Part shown: one piece after another, positions 1 to 4,991 of the stretch
Layout of the letters: each line of letters begins with the position of its first letter
How positions within the stretch are numbered: position 1 is the stretch's first letter
Assembly (NCBI GenBank): GCA_002788865.1
Contig: PFSC01000192.1
Span: 1-9,252, forward strand
Length of the DNA stretch: 9,252 nucleotides
Source: Candidatus Roizmanbacteria bacterium CG_4_9_14_0_2_um_filter_39_13
Lineage (GTDB): Bacteria > Patescibacteriota > Microgenomatia > UBA1406 > GWC2-37-13
Direction of reading: 5' to 3'
Notes under the pieces: generated by a model
The model's input: only the letters and a program-made list of their open reading frames with translations
The model's database searches: none
What the model was told of the DNA's origin: nothing
Program-made: the position numbers and the translations under genes

Positions 1-142
1 GCAAAGAGTATTTTTCTGTGGTGTGGCGAGGTTTCCGAGCAGTGGCGGGGCTGGCTTCCTTATTGGGGGTTTTGCTCAAAAAAAGTTCGAACATCAATCA
101 AAAAACACCGCAAAATTCTTTCACTCTTGATATACTCATCAT
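1..142. other. Unresolved window edge; possible start or end of a neighbouring gene
   Basis: The first 60 bases are clearly richer in G+C than what follows. Two readings stay open to the edge. On the - strand an ATG at 94-92 opens 31 codons to base 1, beginning MFELFLSKTPNKEASP, which would be a gene divergent from the next one. On the + strand the third frame is open from base 3 and stops at TGA 144-146, overlapping the ATG at 143 as ATGA; its residues include the hydrophobic stretch VAGLASLLGVLL. I recognise neither protein. The promoter-like sequence at 128-136 argues that at least the last part is intergenic. More upstream sequence would settle it. Confidence 0.3.
128..136 (+). promoter_or_regulatory. 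Extended -10 promoter element for the 143-535 gene
   Basis: TGATATACT fits the extended -10 pattern TGnTATAnT. No good -35 hexamer lies at the usual distance (108-113), as is common for extended -10 promoters. Counting seven bases past the hexamer puts the predicted transcript start on, or within a base of, the A of the ATG at 143, so the message would be leaderless. No Shine-Dalgarno motif is present. Confidence 0.55.
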
Positions 143-535
143 ATGAACTACAAAGGGGTAATAATTGAAGAAAGTCTAGCTGATAAATCGGTGTTGAGTG
201 ATATTCGCATCATTAGTACAAAAATTGAGGCAGTTACTCCCGATCATAAAACTCCGTGGCTCACAATATGGACTCTTCATACCGTTGAAATACGAGAAGA
301 AATAGCTGATACATTTGCAGAACAATTAAGTCATTTTTTTGATAAAGAACACGAAGATTGGTATGAAGATTTTAAGAACGATACGTATCACTATATTGTT
401 TATGCTCATAAAGTTTTTAAAGTTGATCTCCAAAATCCTGTCAAATACAAAGATGCAAAAGAATATGGTATTTCAATTGGAATACCTGAATATCAAGTTG
501 ATTTTTCCCTTGATGATGAAGTTTGGAAAAGGTAA
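143..535 (+). CDS. Conserved-looking hypothetical protein, 130 residues
   Basis: A small, acidic, soluble protein with no signal peptide or membrane segment. I cannot assign a function. Visible features are an N-terminal MNYKGVIIEESL beta-like stretch, a central HTVEIREEIADTFAEQLSHF segment predicted as helix, an aromatic-rich HEDWYEDFKNDTYHYIVYAHKVFKVD core, and a C-terminal EYGISIGIPEYQVDF stretch. The composition and clean frame suggest a real gene. From memory, the layout resembles short hypothetical proteins that recur in Patescibacteria, but I cannot name a family. The ATG at 143 is the first start and sits just after an extended -10 element with no ribosome-binding site. The Bro-N gene follows after 103 bases with its own promoter-like sequence, so co-transcription is not required. 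Confidence 0.8.
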   Translation: MNYKGVIIEESLADKSVLSDIRIISTKIEAVTPDHKTPWLTIWTLHTVEIREEIADTFAEQLSHFFDKEHEDWYEDFKNDTYHYIVYAHKVFKVDLQNPVKYKDAKEYGISIGIPEYQVDFSLDDEVWKR

Positions 536-588
536 AAAGCTCCAATACATTTTATCCAGGTATCAGATACACAGCGTGAATAAATTAC

Positions 589-628
589 TTGAAATCTTTC
601 TCGTCGTATATTAATATGTATTTACATA
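589..628 (+). promoter_or_regulatory. Predicted promoter with overlapping palindromic operator, upstream of the Bro-N gene
   Basis: TTGAAA (589-594) is separated by 17 bases from TAATAT (612-617), a good sigma70-type pair. It predicts a start near 624 and a 15-base leader without a Shine-Dalgarno sequence. TACGAT (627-632) is an alternative -10 that would make the message leaderless. The inverted repeat TATGTA-TT-TACATA (615-628) covers the -10 box and the predicted start, a position where a bound repressor would block transcription. A second short palindrome, GTATC-A-GATAC, lies at 560-570. Autoregulation by the downstream DNA-associated protein is possible but only inferred. Confidence 0.45.
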
Positions 629-638
629 CGATATATTT

Positions 639-1481
639 ATGGAAACCACAAAAATAGCTTTATTCAAAGGGAAAAAAGTTCGCAAAACACTTTATCAAAA
701 TGAATGGTGGTTTGTGATAAATGATATTGTGGAAGCACTTACTGAATCTCGTGATCCTGCACAATATTTTAAACGATTAAAAATACGAGATAAGGAATTG
801 GCTCGTCTTATTGATAAAGGGGAGGTACAATTTGTACCACCCCTTATGTTGAAAGTAGAAACAGATGGGGGTCAACAAAAAGCGTATTGTTGGAACACTG
901 AAGGGATATTCCGCCTCATTCAATCAATCCCATCGCCAAAAGCAGAACCATTTAAAAGGTGGCTTGCAAAAGTGGGGTATGAACGTATTCAAGAAATTGA
1001 AGATCCAGAGCTTGCAACAAAACGGACAAGAATGCTTTATAAACTCAAAGGTTATCCTGACGATTGGATTGAGAAAAGAATGCGGGGAATTGCCATTCGA
1101 GAAGAGCTTACTGATGAATGGCAAAAAAGAGGCGCACAAGAACAAAAGGACTATGAAATTTTGACAGCAGAAATTTCCAAAGCTACGTTTGGAATAACAC
1201 CAAGTCAGTATAAAAAAATCAAACAGTTAAAGCGAGAAAACTTGCGTGACCATATGGATGATTTTGAGCTTATTTTTACGATGTTGGGTGAAAGATCATC
1301 TACAGAAATTCACCGAATTGAAGATTCAAAAGGAGTACCAAAATTGCAAAAAGATGCAAAAAGAGGAGGTAGGATAGCCGGAATTGCAAGAAAAGAGCTT
1401 GAAAAAGAAATCGGTAAATCAGTGGTTTCCAAACAAAATTTTCTTCCAAAAAGAAAATTACCTCAATTAAGAGGTAACTAA
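639..1481 (+). CDS. Bro-N domain protein, phage antirepressor / DinD-like
   Basis: A 280-residue protein with an N-terminal Bro-N domain (about residues 3-120): WWFVINDIVEALTESRDPAQYFKRLK is the typical DNA-associated part, followed by QKAYCWNTEGIFRLIQSIPSP and KPFKRWLA-like residues (PFKRWLAKVGYERIQEI). The C-terminal half (about 125-265), with ARKELEKEIGKSVVSKQNFL, resembles the DNA-damage-inducible DinD/Bro-N proteins of bacteria. Bro-N proteins are typical of phages and large DNA viruses and of bacterial accessory genes; some act as antirepressors. Length and domain order look complete. It is a cytoplasmic, basic, lysine-rich protein. The ATG at 639 starts the domain correctly; no Shine-Dalgarno motif precedes it. 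A palindrome over its promoter suggests regulated expression. No other phage gene is in the window, so it is a lone accessory gene, not part of a visible prophage. The exact target is unknown. Confidence 0.88.
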   Translation: METTKIALFKGKKVRKTLYQNEWWFVINDIVEALTESRDPAQYFKRLKIRDKELARLIDKGEVQFVPPLMLKVETDGGQQKAYCWNTEGIFRLIQSIPSPKAEPFKRWLAKVGYERIQEIEDPELATKRTRMLYKLKGYPDDWIEKRMRGIAIREELTDEWQKRGAQEQKDYEILTAEISKATFGITPSQYKKIKQLKRENLRDHMDDFELIFTMLGERSSTEIHRIEDSKGVPKLQKDAKRGGRIAGIARKELEKEIGKSVVSKQNFLPKRKLPQLRGN

Positions 1482-1510
1482 TAAGTTCTAATACTGTTTC
1501 TCCCTCTCCG

Positions 1511-1584
1511 CCACGTAATAAATTTGCAAAGCAAATTTAAACGTGGCAGTCGCGTTTAAATTATTTTGGTAATTTATTACGCGA
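1511..1584. repeat. Nested palindromic intergenic element (two adjoining hairpins, one larger cruciform)
   Basis: Hairpin one is 1511-1546: outer arms CCACGT / ACGTGG and inner arms AAATTTGC / GCAAATTT around an AAA loop. Hairpin two is 1550-1584: outer arms TCGCGT / ACGCGA, with AAATT / AATTT inside. The two halves also pair with each other: CGTAATAAATT (1514-1524) with AATTTATTACG (1571-1581), and AATTTAAACG (1534-1543) with CGTTTAAATT (1553-1562). The element can therefore fold in two mutually exclusive ways. There is no T-run after it, so it is not a classical terminator for the Bro-N gene. The 1511-1546 hairpin is related to the one at 2897-2928. Confidence 0.75.
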
Positions 1585-1622
1585 CGCCTTAATAGGAAAT
1601 TACAAAATCATCTTCATATTTT

Positions 1623-1630
1623 GCTATACT
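1623..1630 (+). promoter_or_regulatory. Extended -10 promoter element for the hydrolase gene
   Basis: TGCTATACT (1622-1630 region, hexamer TATACT 1625-1630) matches TGnTATAnT. The weak -35-like TTACAA at 1600-1605 has a long 19-base spacer. The predicted transcript start near 1637 leaves at most about 3 bases before the ATG at 1640, so translation would again be essentially leaderless. Confidence 0.55.
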
Positions 1631-1639
1631 GCTTGTGGT

Positions 1640-2674
1640 ATGTCTCATCGCACCATCCCTACTCTTTTTCTTACAACAAGTATTTTGCTCAATAGTATTC
1701 TCGCAGGAGGAATATATTATTTGTATCAACAAGAACAAAGTCGAAATGTTTCTCCGGTTCCTGAAGAAGATGTTGAAGACCCTCCACTGGCAAAATACTC
1801 ATACCCAAATCTGAAAGAAGCATCTTACAATTCTGAAGAGATAACATTCGGTCCAATTCAAGACGAGCAAGATTCGTATGTGACGCGATTATTCACCTAT
1901 GAAGTTGAAGGATTAACGGTGAGTGGCATTGCCCATTTTCCAGTTGAGGCGGGAGATTTTCCGGTCATCATCATGGTTCGAGGCTATGTTGACAAGGAGA
2001 TGTATACGCCTGGGATGGGAAGTAACCCAGCAGCGCGATATTTTGCTCAAAATGGATTTATTACGCTGGCTCCAGATCGACTGGGGTATGGCACCTCTGA
2101 TGAGGCACCAACTATTGATTTTGCCGATAGACTTCTTGCGTATCCAACCATACTCCAACTGATTGCCGATGTTAAAAAGATAAATTCATCTCTAGATCAA
2201 GTTGAAAGCTTGGCTCATGCAGATCAAGAACGCATTGGAATGTGGGCGCACAGCAATGGTGGGCAGATTGCACTCAGCGTCCTCGAGCTTTCTCGCCAAG
2301 AAATTCCAACGGTTTTGTGGGCGCCGGTATCAAAACCATTTCCCTACTCTGTCCTGTACTATACCGATGAATCTGACGATCATGGCAAATTTATTCGGAG
2401 TGCGATCGCTGATTTTGAAGATGAGTATGATGTTGAGAGATATTCGCTGACCAATTACTTAGATTGGATTGATTCACCGATCCAACTGCGCCAGGGGGGA
2501 GCTGACGACGCAGTTCCACTTGAGTGGTCAGACGAGCTTCATGAAACGCTTACCACTCTTGAAAAAGATATTGAGTATGTAACGTATCCATCTGCAGATC
2601 ATAATATGGTTCCCGATTGGGAGAAAGCAGCGCAATCTTCTCTCCAATTTTTTGAGAAACACTTAAGCCAGTAA
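1640..2674 (+). CDS. Membrane-anchored alpha/beta hydrolase (dienelactone hydrolase / prolyl oligopeptidase-like)
   Basis: A 344-residue protein with a hydrophobic N-terminal segment (about residues 7-29) that acts as signal anchor or signal peptide, then a polar, acidic linker (35-60) and an alpha/beta hydrolase domain (about 80-344). The nucleophile elbow is AHSNGG with Ser205, a variant of GxSxG with Ala in first place. The acid is in GADDAVP (Asp289 or Asp290), and His321 of SADHN completes the triad with the usual spacing. VIIMVRGY (109-116) is the oxyanion-hole strand and turn, and APDRLGYGTSD is the typical following segment. Family members cleave esters or peptides; the substrate here cannot be told. 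The catalytic part should lie outside the membrane. No lipobox cysteine is seen. The gene stands alone between two palindromic elements, with its own extended -10 promoter. The 344-residue length suits a full single-domain enzyme. Confidence 0.88.
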   Translation: MSHRTIPTLFLTTSILLNSILAGGIYYLYQQEQSRNVSPVPEEDVEDPPLAKYSYPNLKEASYNSEEITFGPIQDEQDSYVTRLFTYEVEGLTVSGIAHFPVEAGDFPVIIMVRGYVDKEMYTPGMGSNPAARYFAQNGFITLAPDRLGYGTSDEAPTIDFADRLLAYPTILQLIADVKKINSSLDQVESLAHADQERIGMWAHSNGGQIALSVLELSRQEIPTVLWAPVSKPFPYSVLYYTDESDDHGKFIRSAIADFEDEYDVERYSLTNYLDWIDSPIQLRQGGADDAVPLEWSDELHETLTTLEKDIEYVTYPSADHNMVPDWEKAAQSSLQFFEKHLSQ

Positions 2675-2686
2675 AAACTCATCAAC

Positions 2687-2773
2687 CTGTCATTCTGAGT
2701 GAAACGCCTGCCCGCCGAATTGGAGGGAAGAATCTAGAAAGACATGGATCCTTCACATCCGTTCAGGATGACA
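2687..2773. repeat. Degenerate copy of a dispersed bacterial intergenic palindromic repeat
   Basis: The arms are GTCATTCTGAGTGAA (2689-2703) and GTTCAGGATGAC (2761-2772), with inner GAAGAATCT and GGATCCTTC also roughly complementary. From memory, this matches the widespread intergenic repeat with ends like GTCATTCTGAG and CAGGATGAC and internal GAAGAATC / GATCCTTC. A GC-rich stretch of about 20 bases (2706-2727) appears inserted in the left arm relative to that form. It lies directly after the hydrolase stop and before the tRNA promoter. It may act as a transcript end structure, but there is no T-run. Confidence 0.65.
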
Positions 2774-2790
2774 CAAATTAGCTATTGTGT

Positions 2791-2799
2791 TGATATAAT
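2791..2799 (+). promoter_or_regulatory. Promoter -10 element for tRNA-Leu
   Basis: TGATATAAT is a perfect extended -10 (TGnTATAAT). It predicts a start near 2806, seven bases before the mature tRNA 5' end. An overlapping TATACT at 2799-2804 would start transcription at about 2811. No strong -35 is seen. Confidence 0.55.
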
Positions 2800-2812
2800 A
2801 TACTTTCAATAT

Positions 2813-2899
2813 GCCGGGGTGGCGGAATTGGCAGACGCGCAGGTTTTAGGAACCTGTGTCCGCAAGGACGTGGAGGTTCAAGTCCTCTCCTCGGCACCA
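2813..2899 (+). tRNA. tRNA-Leu (anticodon UAG)
   Basis: An 87-base class II tRNA. The acceptor stem GCCGGGG (2813-2819) pairs with CCTCGGC (2889-2895) with one G-U pair, followed by discriminator A and an encoded CCA (2897-2899). The anticodon stem CAGGT / ACCTG encloses the seven-base loop TTTAGGA, giving anticodon TAG, which reads CUN leucine codons. The long variable arm TGTCCGCAAGGACG is typical of leucine tRNAs, and GGTTCAAGTCC is the T arm. The CCA also forms the left foot of the hairpin that follows. Confidence 0.97.
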
Positions 2900-2928
2900 C
2901 GTAATTCTCGCTTTGCGAGAAAACGTGG
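2897..2928. repeat. Hairpin sharing the tRNA CCA end; same family as the 1511 hairpin
   Basis: Outer arms CCACGT (2897-2902) and ACGTGG (2923-2928) with inner arms TCTCGC (2906-2911) and GCGAGA (2915-2920) around a TTT loop. The outer nine bases CCACGTAAT and the last eight AAACGTGG are identical to those of the 1511-1546 hairpin, while the inner stem is entirely different yet still self-complementary. It may stop transcription or mark the tRNA 3' end for processing; no T-run follows. Confidence 0.7.
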
Positions 2929-3980
2929 TTGAAATGTTTAAATTCAAGGAATTTATTATGTTTCACCGCGTCAAACGTGAGAGGCCAGTCTGTCAGTGCA
3001 CTTTTAAAAGGTAAATAGCAACACATAGTATTATTAAAAATAATTATCAAATATTTAAATTAGATTATTTTAACAATAACTATTCAAATTAATGTTGAAA
3101 TATTAAGTTGATATATGGGAGACAAAAATACCCCATAATATCATCACTGGCTGAAGGGTAGTAAAGTACTACAAATAAGGGATAAAATATCAGGAGGATG
3201 AAATTACGGATTGTCACAAAAGCCTACACTTCTTTTAGACTGTCATAGTAGTCCAAATAAAAAGATGTACCAATTTAGCAGAGATACCCTTCTTCTGCTA
3301 ATGTGAAATTGCTTGATTTGACAATCTTCTGATCCACATCTTGACAACCAGATACTTTTTCAAGTATTCTTAAGTACTAGGGAAAGAAATAGATAAAACT
3401 CGTGAACCTGCATGAAAAAACTATAGGATTAAATTCCTAATATTTTCTTCTTTGGTTTTTATTCACCCTGAAAAGTATTTCTTCTTCATTACTCTACCTT
3501 CTTAGAATATCATGCAAATTATATCGGCATGTTTAGCTGAAATATCCCACTCAGATCTATTCACTCATTCACAATATTGGTCAGGATTTCACTATTGAAT
3601 CGGAATGCATTTTATTACTCTTATATCCTTTTATAGAGCCACAAAATACAGTATTCATAATTCGCATTTTGCGAGTAAGAGTATGTATATGATTAACAAT
3701 ATATACCAAAATTTCACTTCGAGAGAAAAACTTCCTAAGATTTGAATTCCTATTCGCAAAATACTTAATAATATTAATTAAATTTACCTGAAATCAGAAT
3801 TTGTCTAGCCACAGGGACTATAACTATAGGCTATACATATTGTGTATCTTTCATTAGATTCATTGCTTATTCAAGCCGATTTTTATTTTTATCATATTAG
3901 AGAATACTCTATTTGCTACTGCAAAACTCTTCTTACAAAATCTCTTTACAAAAAATTCAACGTCGTTTAATATTATTCAT
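2929..3980. other. About 1,050 bases without a recognisable gene, strongly AT-rich
   Basis: Stops are dense in most frames on both strands and I find no tRNA, tmRNA, SRP RNA or RNase P RNA signature. By eye, G+C is near 20-33 percent per line, lower than in the genes around it. Small inverted repeats are present: AAATT / AATTT at 2940-2954, GTAGTA-AAG-TACTAC at 3158-3172, TTAGCAGA / TCTGCTAA at 3275-3301 and TCGCA-TTT-TGCGA at 3662-3674. A - strand frame between 3376 and 3092 has only two internal stops and might be a decayed gene. The recombinase promoter occupies the last 40 bases. The region could be a relic, an unknown RNA or a chromosome site used by the recombinase; I cannot choose. Confidence 0.6.
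3945..3973 (+). promoter_or_regulatory. Predicted promoter of the tyrosine recombinase gene
   Basis: TTTACA (3945-3950, five of six to TTGACA), a 17-base spacer, and TAATAT (3968-3973, four of six to TATAAT). Seven bases past the -10 box gives 3980, so the transcript would begin one base before, or at, the ATG at 3981. No Shine-Dalgarno sequence is present. Confidence 0.55.
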
Positions 3981-4919
3981 ATGACAGTTACAGTTTCAAT
4001 TCAAGAGTTTTTAGATTACTGCGAAATAGATAAAAACCTTTCTCAAAAAACTATTCGCATGTATTCCTATTACCTTCGCTTCTTCGCAGACTGGCTTGCG
4101 GAAGTTAAACAGAAGAAAGATATAGATATAGAATCTGTCGATGAAAAAGACCTTCGTGACTTCCGCCTGTATCTTTCGCGAAAATATGAAAATCCCCACA
4201 AAGGTCAACTAAAAAGACAAACCCAAAACTATTTCCTAGTGGCTCTTCGTAGCTTACTTCGCTATCTGACTAAAATGGGGCATTCAGTACTTTCTCCGGA
4301 TATGATCGAGCTTGGGAAACGAACAGATCGAACAATTAAGCATCTATCAACAGATGAGCTCAAAAGACTCTTTGACGCGGTAGACGTCAGTGATGAGATG
4401 GGCCTTCGTGATTTTGCGATACTGGAGGTACTCTTCTCAACAGGACTTCGTGTATCGGAGCTTGCTGCGCTCAATCGAGATAAGGTCAATTTGAAGTCTG
4501 GAGAGTTTGGAGTGATAGGAAAAGGAGGAAAAGCTCGAGTCGTATTTCTATCTACACATGCAATTGATGCACTCAAACAGTATTTTGCAAAGAGAAATGA
4601 TCCTTATGCGGCCCTTTTTATACGGTATTCAGGTCCGAAAGAGCCGGAAGAGCTCACCGATGAGAAGAAGAGATTGTCTATCCGATCAATTGAGCGCATG
4701 ATCGAAAAATATCGCAAACTCGCAAACATCCTATTTCATATTGGTCCTCATATTCTACGCCACTCATATGCAACAGACCTTTTGTCGCATGGTGCAGATC
4801 TCCGATCTGTGCAAGAAATGCTCGGACACAAAAATATTGCAACCACCCAGATTTACACGCATGTGACTGATATCCGGCTCAAAGAAGTCCATGAAAAGTT
4901 TCATAGTGGGAATAAATAA
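3981..4919 (+). CDS. Xer-type tyrosine recombinase / integrase
   Basis: A complete 312-residue recombinase. The N-terminal core-binding (SAM-like) domain spans about 5-105, with TIRMYSYYLRFFADWL and NYFLVALRSLLRYL. The catalytic domain follows from about 118. All six catalytic residues are seen: Arg157 (STGLRVSEL), Lys181 (GKGGKAR), His257 and Arg260 (PHILRHSYAT), His283 (LGHKN) and Tyr292 (IYTHV). Their spacing (24, 3, 23 and 9 residues for the R-K, H-R, R-H and H-Y pairs) equals that of E. coli XerD, so a chromosome-dimer resolvase role at a dif-like site is the best reading. A short insertion at about 216-233 makes it slightly longer than XerC/XerD. An integrase of a mobile element is the alternative, given tRNA-Leu about 1.1 kb upstream. 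The downstream gene begins 72 bases later and has its own -10 box. Confidence 0.92.
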   Translation: MTVTVSIQEFLDYCEIDKNLSQKTIRMYSYYLRFFADWLAEVKQKKDIDIESVDEKDLRDFRLYLSRKYENPHKGQLKRQTQNYFLVALRSLLRYLTKMGHSVLSPDMIELGKRTDRTIKHLSTDELKRLFDAVDVSDEMGLRDFAILEVLFSTGLRVSELAALNRDKVNLKSGEFGVIGKGGKARVVFLSTHAIDALKQYFAKRNDPYAALFIRYSGPKEPEELTDEKKRLSIRSIERMIEKYRKLANILFHIGPHILRHSYATDLLSHGADLRSVQEMLGHKNIATTQIYTHVTDIRLKEVHEKFHSGNK

Positions 4920-4975
4920 AATCAGCTACTCAGCTGCTCTCAGACAGAGGCTGTGGAGAATAGAACGAGAGAATG

Positions 4976-4981
4976 TATAAT
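4976..4981 (+). promoter_or_regulatory. Consensus -10 box within the previously possible start of the DUF2079 gene
   Basis: A perfect TATAAT lies at 4976-4981, preceded by TG without the usual extra base. The predicted start at about 4988 lies four bases before ATG 4992 and downstream of the GTG at 4953 and the ATG at 4980. If the box is used, only the 4992 start is within the transcript. The -35 region (4952-4958) is poor. The stretch before it (4923-4950) can form small hairpins with no T-run. Confidence 0.45.
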
Positions 4982-4991
4982 GTACATAACC

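Noticed and set aside
339..614. Second open frame of 91 residues overlapping the first gene
   Set aside because: It is rich in Ile, Leu, Lys and Met as expected for an out-of-frame reading of AT-rich coding DNA and overlaps a better gene.
1511..1584. A rho-independent terminator after the Bro-N gene
   Set aside because: The stems are AT-rich and no run of T follows either hairpin; a palindromic repeat explains it better.
2744..2932. A + strand open frame of 62 residues with GVAELADAQVLGTC
   Set aside because: It runs through tRNA-Leu; this residue string is the translation of a leucine tRNA and is a well-known spurious protein.
2778..3050. A - strand open frame of 90 residues with RGLEPPRPCGHRFLKPARLP
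   Set aside because: It is antisense to tRNA-Leu and matches the classic spurious frame from that strand.
3198..3248. AGGAGG directly followed by ATG and 16 codons (MKLRIVTKAYTSFRLS)
   Set aside because: The purine run abuts the ATG with no spacing, the frame is very short, and no other gene here uses a Shine-Dalgarno sequence.
3330..3338. TGATCCACA as a DnaA box in the gene-free region
   Set aside because: It has two mismatches to TTATCCACA and stands alone; an origin would show a cluster and usually dnaA or dnaN nearby.
3730..3757. ACTTCCTAAGA as a possible left arm of a dif site next to the recombinase
   Set aside because: It resembles the left arm of the B. subtilis site by memory, but the right half has no complementary or dif-like arm.
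4953..4991. Longer starts for the DUF2079 protein, GTG 4953 and ATG 4980
   Set aside because: A consensus TATAAT covers 4976-4981, and neither start has a ribosome-binding site at good spacing; they are still possible if that box is not used.
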